From: Beta vulgaris subsp. vulgaris
Taxonomy: Eukaryota; Streptophyta; Magnoliopsida; Caryophyllales; Amaranthaceae
Assembly (NCBI RefSeq): GCF_026745355.1
Contig: NC_079203.1
Span: 5,454,352 to 5,518,351 of the forward strand
DNA length: 64,000 nucleotides
Direction of reading: 5' to 3'
Below the pieces are notes generated by a model, which ran no database searches, had not been told where the DNA came from, and saw nothing but the letters and a program-made list of their open reading frames with translations. Both the position numbers and the translations under genes were made by a program. Shown here piece after piece: positions 55,201 through 64,000 of the stretch (within the stretch, counting starts at the first letter, position 1; every line of letters starts with the position of its first letter).

Positions 55201-57777
55201 TAATTTACAATACTTATGTAATAAAAGATCATATCCGCAAAGGGGTCAAGTAAAAGAGTTTGGAGCATAATTTCTTCTATTGGATGAGTAAGATTATATA
55301 AATGGATGTTGGGAAAAAAAATATAAATCTAGATAATAGAGAGATGTAATTAAAGATATATAATGACAATACTAATTATGTATGGTGTTAAGACTAATAT
55401 GAGCTTTCAGTACAAATAAATGGGACGTATGGTTGTGAATTATAAATTTAAGAAGGATGAGGACAACGAGTTGAGTATTGGAAATATGGAGTGAGATATT
55501 TTGATTGCCTATGTAATTGTAGGTGATTTATGATAATGTAATAAGGTTATATTCGGCAATGAAAGTTCATGTATTGGAATAAGAAAACCTTTAAGGGAAA
55601 ATTCATATCATGAGAATTTTGGAATGCTATAGTTTAGATGCTATAAGTTAAAGACGGAAGTCCAAGTACAAAGAGAAACTATTATGATGAAGGGAATTGC
55701 CAAGACATGTTAGAGGATACCTTATAGTCTACAAGTAAAACATTACAGGTTAATCGCACGAGCTTAGAATTGGGTCTCCATAATAGTTATCTTATAAGTC
55801 TTTGAGAAACATATTTTACACTTTGATTATGTTATGGGTTCGACTGCGGAGAGACATTTGATTTCGAATACGTTTTATGTATATTACTTCCTTTAAAAAT
55901 ATTTGAGGTAAGTGAGGTTATTTGAGATTCGAGTTTGTGTTATAATAAGATTATTGAGGTTCAGGTATTTTGGATATGTTAGTTACATTTCAACTTGATT
56001 TTGTTTTATATTAATTTACGGACGGAAGTCTCAGTCGTTGATACACTTTGGAATTGAGTATGCGATACGAATTAAGAACAAGAGTATAAGTTTTGAAAGA
56101 TATAAGTTTGTGTTAAATAAGCATTATGATTTAGTTATTGTTTTATGGGGAAAGTAAACAACATTTATGGAGCGAGATGCTCAATATGTGTTATGGAGCA
56201 GGTATTGTTCCTTTGAGTAGTCATGATCCAAAAGTTATTGAGGTTAAGTTTTGGAAATTCCTAATTCGAAGTACCGAGCAGGAAGTTATGTTCATTTTAA
56301 TTCAATTTTTGCTGTAATTATTTTTGACAAAAGTTCCAAATGTTCAAGTTAACTCAACCCTTTTGGTAAAGTTTAAATGAGCACACTAAGTGCCTATACG
56401 ACTTTTACAAGCAGTAAAGAATTGATTATTTCCTTATATCTTTACACGTAACTAATATGTGAAATTGTTGACGTAAAACAAAAGATTTCAAAAGAAGATC
56501 CAAGTCTTGCAATGATTAGCAACACCATAGTAGTTGTGATTCTTTTTTCTCTATGGATAAATATGTGTTCTTTGGAACACGTGTGGTATTGATAAACTGT
56601 GCATTTAAACTATTTATGTAAATAAACTATGGATACAAGTGGGTAAAGGCCGATACCAAATAAGGTACGGTATGAACAACAACCCTTGGAGGATGGGTGA
56701 TCTCCTTCCGAACCCTCGCTGGGTGGGTGAAGTCCAGCAGATAATAAAAATGGGACATGTCCTGGTTAAGGCTTGCAAGCATAAATATTTAAACGGTGGG
56801 TGACGACCTCCATTAGCTTAGAGACAGTTGGCTCCTTGTGTAAGGAGCCCCTCTCTATTCGTGTTCGCTTTACCCAAAGAAATTAAATGCTATAGACCCA
56901 AAGGGTTTTGAATGATCTAAGTGGTGATCTTCATGATAAAAATTCTTACTTTAATGCGATTGTGCAAGGATAGTAATCCTGAAATTTTTAAGCAAGCACC
57001 TTACTTGTGAAGCATGCCGAATTCTAGCATGAATAATTGTATTTGAATGGTCTTAAGCCACCAAAAATGAGATTTTGGGATGAGCTTATGCATTCAACTT
57101 TGTTGAAATTGTCCTTATAGCAAGGAACTTATTATATGTAGTATATGTATGAGTACTCTTTATCGTACTTTCTAGTTAAGGGTTGTTGGTGTCGTAATAA
57201 AAACATTTCTAACTATTTGATTTTAAGTCTTTTTGTGATGTTTGGGATTGTTCCACTTGATGAGTAATAAACAACACAACTATATTTTAAGCCACTAAAA
57301 TGAATTTCTGGTTGGACAATGTGTGTACTCAGTTTTTCTGATTTTGTTCTTGGAACCTGTCCTGGTGGGGGCAGGGTTCATTGTTAGTGATTTTGCAGGT
57401 TTGATGTCGAGGACTTGGAATATGATTATTGATCAAGAAGACGATTTTTATATATTATGAAATGGTGGGTTGAGGTTAAAGTTAGATGCTTTGTTTGGAC
57501 GTATTCGTAATCTGTTATTTGATTTTCAAGTTGTTATGTTGTGGGCCCCTGACCCACAGATCCAAGATTGTTTTTATAGGTATTGTTTCCGCTGTGAATA
57601 AATGTAAATTTGAGGTTTGTTAAGTATTGATTATGTTTTGTGTATCTTAAATGTGATTAGTTAGTAGTTCGGAAGTGCAGGCTGTTCAAATGTAAATTCG
57701 AGGTTTGTTAAGTATTGATTATGTTTTGTGTATCTTAAGTGTGATTAGTTAGTAGTTCAGAAGTGCGGGGTGTTACA
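52274..57777 (+). repeat. 3' LTR of giant-LTR element
   Basis: 5504-bp partner of the 5' LTR, lacking the Helitron. It carries the 190-bp repeats (about 52840-53240) and the 88-bp terminal duplication (57600-57776), and ends GTGTTACA. Short insertions relative to the other copy occur, e.g. near 56747. Confidence 0.9.
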
Positions 57778-58058
57778 GTATGGAAGTAAAAGTGGAATAA
57801 TAAACATAGAATTATTTCATTTGATTGAAATAATATACTATGAAAATAAGATATCTTTAAGCAAAAACACATTTTATTAATATTCAATAGTCATTACATA
57901 GTTTCCTGAGGGGACAAACTACATATAACAGATATGAATATTTACTAAGACTATTAGCATGTTTTACCCTACTACTTGATCTATCAAGTTCGAAGGTGGG
58001 CAAAACTGATGATGATTTGTGGTTCTTCATGCTCATCCACTTCAAAATCATCGTCTTC

Positions 58059-58586
58059 TTAATAGTCTTCATCTAAAGGCATTGGAACCCCCATCTCTAG
58101 CAAGTGTTCATGCCATAGAAGGCATGTACACTTATATTGTACGAGCTTTTTGAAGCTTGTATTCTCATCCACCTGGACTACCCTGTATTTCCTGATGAAG
58201 ACCCCTAAACTACTCTCACACATGATGGATCTGTGGTACTTGAAGGCTAATTCAGGAAGGAAGTATTGTCTTGCAATACATTCTCCACATTCCTTACATA
58301 CTATTAGGAGTTTGAGCAGTACTTCATTTACCAACCTTGGCCAAAGGTTTGTGGCAATGAAATCTATGTCATTTCCTATAAGTGTAGCGTTTGAACCTAT
58401 TTCCTCCATATCCCTTGGTTGGATTTTTGAATCCTTCCCAAAGAATTTTGTAATGTCAGACTGCCACTTCTTTATTTTTTCTTCTTTAAATTCCTCCCAA
58501 TCTTCTTGGATGATGTCCATATTGAATCTGTGCCTCCAGCACTCACCATGGAAATTTTTTGGAGGAGCAACTTGTTGGTTAGCCAT
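58059..58586 (-). CDS. Hypothetical protein, KCxCxxWH family, 175 aa
   Basis: Function not recognised. An intact ATG-started frame (MANQQVAPPKNFHGECWRHR) of 175 residues. The first half is Lys/Glu-rich and probably helical (EDWEEFKEEKIKKW). The middle has LVNEVLLKLLIVCKECGECI with four Cys, and the end carries LVQYKCTCLLWHEHLLEMGV, closely resembling DLVQYKCVCQIWHDLM at 33.3 kb. After the TAA stop the same frame reads a further acidic stretch (EDDDFEVDEHEEPQ), so the stop may be premature. No membrane segment or signal peptide is seen. It lies just outside the giant-LTR element and may be an autonomous gene or part of an older mobile element. Confidence 0.5.
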   Translation of the reverse strand: MANQQVAPPKNFHGECWRHRFNMDIIQEDWEEFKEEKIKKWQSDITKFFGKDSKIQPRDMEEIGSNATLIGNDIDFIATNLWPRLVNEVLLKLLIVCKECGECIARQYFLPELAFKYHRSIMCESSLGVFIRKYRVVQVDENTSFKKLVQYKCTCLLWHEHLLEMGVPMPLDEDY

Positions 58587-58599
58587 CTCTTAACAATTA

Positions 58600-59190
58600 T
58601 TTTGGGATTTTTTAGAAAGTAAAGATTTTGAGAATGAAATAATTCCACATTAACAGAGTATAATTATAATATATTATGTTAACCGTTATCCCTATTTTTA
58701 GGAATAGATGAAGCGTCACTTGTTATTATTTGATATTAATAACATGTCATTTTAATCTTTTTGAACTTCCCAACTTTTTGGCCCTTAGTGGGTAAACCAT
58801 TGGTAATTTGGGCTTGCCCACTAACTCCTAACATGTCCTATCATTCTTCTAGAGTTTAACCATTTAATGGTGCGTGCAAGTTGAATAGTTCGTCGTTACT
58901 TTTTGGGAAGTAATTTTATGTCCATGATTTTAATGATTAATATTTTTCTAGTATCCCAAGAGACACATTATGTAAAACTAAACCATTTTTTTTAGCATGC
59001 ATTATTTGATTTGATGGCTCAATTTTGAACAATTCATTTTACCGTCTAATTTTGATTGGGCAGAAGTAAATAAATAATGCAATAAAAATTCAAAATAATT
59101 TGCTAAAAAGAAAAATTATATTTCATTTAACAAAAAATAAGATTACAACCTAAAATTGAAAATTTAGAATTTTCAATTAATTTAGAATTT
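58600..59190. other. Unassigned sequence
   Basis: AT-rich and without gene features. It may contain the promoter of the minus-strand ORF at 58586. Confidence 0.5.
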
Positions 59191-59197
59191 CTAAATT

Positions 59198-59497
59198 CTA
59201 AACATTAGGCCTAATCCTAATCTCTAGGGGACCTCGGCTTGAAGGCGTATGAGGCAGCCTCAGAATCGATGTCGTTGGTGTCTCCCTAAGCAGGCCCATA
59301 TTCATCGCCAGAAAAGACATTGTAGTCATCTGATCTTCTGGAAAGAAGCCTCCTTGAACTCTCCTCCTTTGGACAGGAGGTTCATCTTCTTCATCTTCCT
59401 CGTCATTTTCATCCTCATCATCCTCTTCATCATCTCCGTCAGAACTGTCTGACGGGGAAGAAGAATCTTCTCTCTTTTCTTCTTCCTCTTTCTCCAC
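59198..59497 (-). CDS. Hypothetical acidic low-complexity protein fragment
   Basis: A 99-codon frame opening with MEKEEEEKRED and a long Asp/Glu run, then PPVQRRRVQGGFFPEDQMTT and LPHTPSSRGPLEIRIRP. The same frame is open upstream to about 59548 (ISSPEIPKEAEEEVEKE) but has no ATG there. The acidic tract alone is weak evidence of a gene; the ordered C-terminal half makes it somewhat more credible. It may be the tail of a retroelement or PMD-associated ORF. Not recognised. Confidence 0.35.
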   Translation of the reverse strand: MEKEEEEKREDSSSPSDSSDGDDEEDDEDENDEEDEEDEPPVQRRRVQGGFFPEDQMTTMSFLAMNMGLLRETPTTSILRLPHTPSSRGPLEIRIRPNV

Positions 59498-59559
59498 TTC
59501 CTCTTCTGCCTCCTTTGGAATTTCAGGAGAAGAGATGAAAGGCTGAGGCTAATCAACCT

Positions 59560-60080
59560 CTTGCAATGTTGTGGAGCCTCTATTTGGGTTTGGAGATGAG
59601 TGTTTTTTGAGAGAATTTGGGGAGACGGGAAGTTTTTTCTTTAAGGGGTGTTTTCAGGAGATGGGTGTGATATTAAGATTATTACACTGCCCCCTTTTTA
59701 TAAGGGGTTTTACCATCTTGTGAAAACCTTAAAACTAAAAATTAAGCCCCTTTGTAAATGGCCTTAACATGATACACCCCCTTAATCCTTATGATGGGCT
59801 TCCAAGTCATTACTCATTAAAATGGGTTTCTTATGATGACTTCAAGACCGTACCTTTGTGTTTAAATTTGTCAAAACTTGATATTAATACGGCTCAGTTA
59901 AAAGATAACCCAAAATAAATGTGACACGCATTATGCACGTGCTTAATGTTGGTTGTCTTCTCCATTAATATCCTTTTCAAGGATTTTAGGAAGACTTAAA
60001 ATCTTCCAGACCAATTTAATTCTTTGCGAATTCACAAACATTACCAAACTTCAATTCACCAGGTCTAATTAAAGAACTCA
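59560..60080. other. Unassigned sequence between acidic ORF and PMD pseudogene
   Basis: Short purine-rich and AT-rich text; no gene, RNA or repeat boundary seen. Confidence 0.5.
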
Positions 60081-60083
60081 TCG

Positions 60084-62636
60084 TGAAAATGAAATTCGTG
60101 AGGCACTGGTTAAAAAGGTTGCTACCATGCAATTTGAGGCAGCTCGTCAATTATGCAACGCCATAAGGGTGAATATTAGGAAATATAAATCCCAAGTATT
60201 CTGGTATGTGAATAAGTGTACTCATTCTCCTGATACACCTTTAGAGGAGAAAATTGCCGCCATTGGACCTGGCTTTCCTTTTAAAATGCAAAGCTAGAAA
60301 TGCCAAATTATTTTGGATCAGTGCTATCCACTCTTGGATCATATCATTTTAGTAGATACAAAACCCAGAACGCTTCCGTTTACTTCAAGGTATACCTTCC
60401 ATTTGTACTGGCCTTTATCTAGCAAACCTTTTAAAGGTTGGATTTCAGGAGTGAACGCAAAAGCATGGTTTTTGTGCATGCAACCTTTTCATGACAAATA
60501 ATGGACCAAGAACAAGATACTGTATTTCTTGAGACTAGCTTATTATGAAAGTATTCCCTTTGATGGAGCTATATCCACTGCCTTGCTGGTTTGTTGGGAT
60601 GCTGCCATCAATTGTTTCTTGTTCAGATGGGGACCAATGACTGTAACATTGGCTGATATTGCCTTTATTACTAGAACTTCTCCAACGGGTAAATATGGGA
60701 TTGACCTCTCTATCTTCTACCATGTGAAGGAGTATAACCAGCTATACAGTCAACATTTGTCAAATTTTCGCCATATTGCTAGTCCTTCTGCTAGTGCTAG
60801 CAAGTGTGGCTTTCAAAGGTTTGTTGATTTCTTCACCAATAAGGATCCTAGTGAAGCAATAACTCCCCAAGAGGAGGTATTGTTCCTCACTTTTGCACTC
60901 TCCAAATTGATGATGTCAGGGCTGGAGGAGTGGTAACATTATGGCTACCTCTAGCTGTTAACATCTCCTGTACTTCTGAGGAAGTGATCTTATTAGCTCC
61001 TGTTCTCCTAGGACAACTTTATAGATGCCTCTTTAGGAGTAGAGAATCCTTCAAAGATTTTGTAATCTATACCTTTGAGCCCCCTATATTCTCTACTGAT
61101 AAGGGATTTGGACCCTTGTGGCTTTTGACTTGCTGGGGCCACATATATCTTTCCACTTTGATGGTGATCAACCCTTCTTCTACTTTTGAAGCATCCAAGG
61201 GTTAAGAGGAAAAGAACCTTTCATTTGATCCTCTTTCATTCCTCTCCAAACTTGAAGACTGTAGTTGTTATTGTGAAGTAAGCTTCAATCTTATATCTCT
61301 AGATGAGGTTTGGTATCCAAGTTTACTCTTCTCGTACTTCTTGGTTTTACCAGACAACCCTAGCATCTGGAATATCTTCCCAGGTAAACCGGTTGTTTCT
61401 ATTGAAAAGGACCCTTGCGCCTTTATGCAATGTCTGCTTGGCTGCAATCCCTAGACATTCACTCTAGTTCCCTAGGGAGTGGGAACTTTTGGAGTAGTGT
61501 CCTTAGGCCCAGGGATTTGATAGCAGCTGAATCCAAGTACTTTGGCTTTAAAAACTATAATCCATAACTGGTAGCTTGAAAATTTGGATTGATCCAAATA
61601 TTAGCTATGCCTTATTTTCCTGACCCGCAATGATCCTCTTATGTCAAAGGGTCGTTTCAAGGAAGGCAAAGCCCTTCAAAGCAACACTCTTAGCCTTACC
61701 CTTATGTCCATTACTCCTTGGAGATGGGTCACTAATACCGTTCGAGGCTTCCAAGTATGGTGGGATCATGTGTTCCAAATGATCAATAATATGATGATGC
61801 TTTGGCGCACTTTGAGGATCAACTCTTTTTGGGTTGTAGGTGATTTCTTTCCATAGTCATTTATAACTTTTAAGAGGAATGAATATTACTTATTTCTTCC
61901 TTAAACCTATTGTTGTTTTTTCAGCAAAGGCTGGCATAAAGAAGTTAAGAGTCCATGGGGGAACAAAAGTAAATTCTAGATATGGCAGACTATACTGGAC
62001 CATTGTAAGCCAACGGATTCCCCCTCCTGTGTCTTCAGGAGATGAGGATGATGCTTCCCATGATCAAGGGATTTCCTATAGAGATGTCCAAACTGTGGAG
62101 GACATTCAAACCATGGGACCAATGGAGCAGTTTGATCCTTTTAAGAGAGCTGCAAGAAAAATAGATAATAATTGTCTCCCTGACTTCAAGAGCACTCCAT
62201 CCCAGTAATTAGTGGAGCAATCTGAATTTGTTTAGAAAACTACCAAAAAAGAGAGATATTAGCACTCCTGAATCCTTGAAGCATTTCTATAGGAAACATC
62301 CTAAGTTAGAGCATCTTCTGAGGTCCAACATTTTAACATCTCTTCTGATGAGGATGATGCGAAGACCATATCTCAAATCTTTCCCAAAATCAAACTACAT
62401 GGAGGTAAAGCATGTATGTATACCTTCTTCCACTCTCTTTGCAAGAAGTTTGATTTCTTTGGAGCGTTAACCTGTTTTTATTTCAGGTTCTTTTGGTTTC
62501 AAAGAGTCGAAGAATCTTAGTGATCCTTCATTTGAGAAGTCATCAACTCTTGACTCTACCAATCAACCTTCAGTAGATATTCCTATAACAGTTGATCCAG
62601 GATTAATTCTAGAAGGTGGTTCTGCTGATGAACCCA
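60084..62636 (+). pseudogene. Plant mobile domain (PMD)-like gene, broken
   Basis: From 60084 one frame runs to 60934 with only two stops (TAG at about 60296, TAA at 60499). It reads ENEIREALVKKVATMQFEAA, later WPLSSKPFKGWISGVNAKAW, FDGAISTALLVCWDAAINCF and FRWGPMTVTLADIAFITRTS. A frameshift near 60925 leads to VTLWLPLAVNISCTSEEV, LLAPVLLGQLYRCLFR and GPLWLLTCWGHIYLSTL. These match the layout of the plant mobile domain (aminotransferase-like PMD) found in retroelement-associated and MAIL/MAIN-like proteins. Further blocks (61225-61453, 61641-61856, 61879-62208, 62228-62470) give a Ser/Asp-rich tail. A CACTA element interrupts it at 62637. Domain assignment is by eye. Confidence 0.6.
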
Positions 62637-63055
62637 CACTAGTGGAAAATATCTCATCTGGGAAAAAAATCTGATGCGGCCTTCTTACGGAGCGCATCAG
62701 ATTAAAAAACTGATGAGATTCTCTTAAAATTCGATGTGGTTCCTAGGACCGTATCAGATTTTTTTATTTTAAAAAAAAAAAAAAGAAACCCAGTCCAGTC
62801 CTCGTGGCCCAGTCCGCTCCTTTCCCCTTATAAACCCAGCCTAGTCCGCTTCTTCCTCTTATAAACCAGCTTAGTTAGCTCCTTAACCCTCTCATATCCA
62901 AACCCTAAAAACCTCTCTCATAACCCTCTCCCCTCTCTCTCTCATAACAGCGCCTCTTCCCCCTCTCCTCTCACAGCCCAGTCATCAACATCGTCGTTCT
63001 TCATCAACTCCAACCAAAAATTCGTTATTTTCATCATCATCAATTAGATCTCGTT
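62637..63055. mobile_element. CACTA transposon, left end
   Basis: Begins CACTAGTGGAAAATATCTC. Subterminal repeats CTGATGCGG and CGCATCAGATT occur in both orientations within the first 120 bp. It then carries a C/T-rich stretch resembling a plant 5' UTR (62880-63000). It is interrupted at 63056 by an LTR; the rest lies outside the window. Confidence 0.75.
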
Positions 63056-63448
63056 TGTAATAGCCCGCACTTTCGAGTTGCTAGCTAATCACACTTAACA
63101 TTTATAAATCTCAATTAACACTTAATAACCTCGAATTATATTCACTTGCAGCGGAAACATAATCTATAATATGATCCTGGACCTGTGGGTCAGAACCCAC
63201 AACTCAATAGCCTCAAACCAGATATCATACTATAAAATACTTTACTCGATTTCCAAACAAAGAATATTTTATAGTATGATATCTAGTTTGAGGCTATTGA
63301 GTTGTGGGCCCTGACCCACAGGTTCAGGATCGTATTATAGGTTATGTTTCCGTTGCGAGTGAATATAATTCGAGGCTATTAAGTGTTAATTGAGATTTAT
63401 GAATGTTAAGTGTGATTAGCTAGCAACTCGAAAGTGCAGGCTGTTACA
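63056..63448 (+). repeat. Palindromic LTR of a giant-LTR-family relative
   Basis: A 393-bp sequence whose left arm (63056-63240) is an inverted copy of its right arm (63264-63448), about 93% identical by eye with mostly transition differences. It starts TGTAATAGCCCGCAC and ends GTGCAGGCTGTTACA. The right arm matches the 3' end of the 46-58 kb LTRs (TGTGGGCCCTGACCCAC, TTAAGTGTGATTAG). A primer site follows, so it functions in position as a 5' LTR. Confidence 0.8.
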
Positions 63449-63536
63449 GGTGGTATCATAGCATGGTTGTTTGAGAGTTGTCGTGTTCTTCATATCATGA
63501 CATATGAGTTTAAGAAAGATATTTGGGATTGTTTGA
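63449..63536 (+). mobile_element. Start of retroelement internal region (primer site and leader)
   Basis: TGGTATCATAGC at 63451-63462 is a one-mismatch version of the tRNA-Met primer site. The next 75 bp match the internal leader at 51812-51895 closely (TTCATATCATG, AAGAAAGATATTTGGGATTG), tying this element to the giant-LTR family. A CACTA element cuts it off at 63537. Confidence 0.8.
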
Positions 63537-64000
63537 CACTAGTACAGAAAAGGCAATTTGCGTCGGATGTGAGGCGCCTATTTGCGTCGGACCCGGGTGC
63601 GACGCCAAAGCCCTCGACGCAAATGACTCAGATACGATCTGCGTCGTATGCAGAAACGACGTAGATCTTTTATCTATTTGCGTCGCACGTTGTATACGAT
63701 GCGACGCAAATTCCTCTTCACAGTCCACAAACTACAAACTATAAGGGGAATTTGCGTCGCACATCGCACAGAGTGCGACGCAAATCATACAAAAAAATAG
63801 AACCTGCGTCGCACAGTACTGAATGTGCGACGCAAATTTGTAATTTTATTACAAAAAGAAATCTCATATTCAAATAAAAATGAAATACACAGAAGTAATT
63901 TTATATACAAACAAGAAATACAAGAACAAAACCATTGATGCATTAATCTGAATCCAAAGAAGTACAAGAATGAAATGAGCGAGGAACGCAAATCTGAATC
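63537..64000. mobile_element. CACTA transposon, left end
   Basis: Starts CACTAGTACAGAAAAGGC after TGA. It has dense subterminal repeats of TTTGCGTCGCAC and GTGCGACGCAAAT in both orientations to about 63840, a typical CACTA layout. It runs off the window end; no transposase is seen. Confidence 0.88.

Larger units (their letters stand above)
46060..57777 (+). mobile_element. Non-autonomous LTR element with giant LTRs (LARD-like, Ty3/gypsy-derived)
   Basis: An 11.7-kb element. LTRs are 46060-51811 (5752 bp, or 5488 without a nested Helitron) and 52274-57777 (5504 bp); the internal region is only 462 bp. LTRs begin TGTAATAGCC or TGATAGCC and end in TTACA. A tRNA-Met primer site follows the left LTR and a purine-rich tract precedes the right one. 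The internal 3' text AATTTCGAGGACGAAATT resembles the end of pol in plant Ty3/gypsy chromoviruses. Flanks TTATG and GTATG match at 4 of 5 positions. No gag or pol is present, so it needs proteins from a relative. Confidence 0.85.

Noticed and set aside
59326..59556. Lys/Met-rich ORF overlapping the acidic ORF
   Set aside because: Alternate frame of the same GA-rich DNA; composition only.
63600..63840. Regularly spaced GCGTCGCAC repeats suggesting a CRISPR-like array
   Set aside because: Irregular spacing and both orientations; they are CACTA subterminal repeats in plant DNA.

Overview
The window is nuclear DNA of a flowering plant, most likely a eudicot. It has AT-rich intergenic DNA, spliced genes with GT..AG introns, many nested plant transposable elements, and a piece of plastid rpoB embedded in nuclear repeats. 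One LINE carries an RRM-type ORF1, as in the BNR lines known from beet, which fits Caryophyllales weakly. I saw no rRNA or functional tRNA gene, no CRISPR array and no operon.

Host genes. Two tandem paralogues of a plant 2-oxoglutarate/Fe(II)-dependent dioxygenase (2OGD) lie on the minus strand. Copy B (29123 down to 17931) reads as three exons totalling 398 codons. Its splice sites, reading frame and H-x-D...H iron ligands and R-x-S motif are all intact, although intron 2 has grown to 9.4 kb by insertion of a LINE, plastid DNA, a Stowaway MITE and a Helitron. Copy A (8528 down to 2425) has a good exon 1 and the first two thirds of exon 2, but is cut in the middle of exon 2 by a LINE whose poly-A tail abuts the break. 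The other host-like coding remains are two relatives of an unrecognised Cys-containing family (33.1-34.8 kb and 58.06-58.59 kb), an acidic ORF at 59.2-59.5 kb and a broken plant-mobile-domain (PMD) gene at 60.1-62.6 kb.

Layout. 0-2.4 kb: CACTA end inside a LINE. 2.4-8.6 kb: 2OGD copy A; its 5.4 kb intron holds a Mutator foldback element, a tRNA-derived SINE, a probable Helitron and a G-rich tract. 8.8-9.8 kb: hAT element with a perfect 8-bp duplication. 10.4-11.0 kb: solo LTR. 11.1-16.3 kb: degenerate LINE with a DUF4283 ORF1. 17.0-17.6 kb: complete TRIM. 17.9-29.1 kb: 2OGD copy B. 30.1-31.8 kb: non-autonomous CACTA. 32-34.8 kb: minus-strand LTR-like sequence with a polypurine tract, next to the unknown family. 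34.8-45.5 kb: full-length Ty1/copia element (SIRE/Maximus-like) with 1.33-kb LTRs and a CATTT duplication. 45.6-46.0 kb: Mutator MITE. 46.1-57.8 kb: a non-autonomous LTR element with about 5.5-kb LTRs around an internal region of only 462 bp. 62.6-64 kb: a nest of CACTA, palindromic LTR and CACTA inside the PMD pseudogene.

The two LTR pairs differ mostly by one- or two-base indels. Some frameshifts called here could therefore be assembly errors rather than true decay, and 'pseudogene' for the retroelement ORFs should be read with that in mind. All domain calls come from reading the translations by eye; no database search was run.
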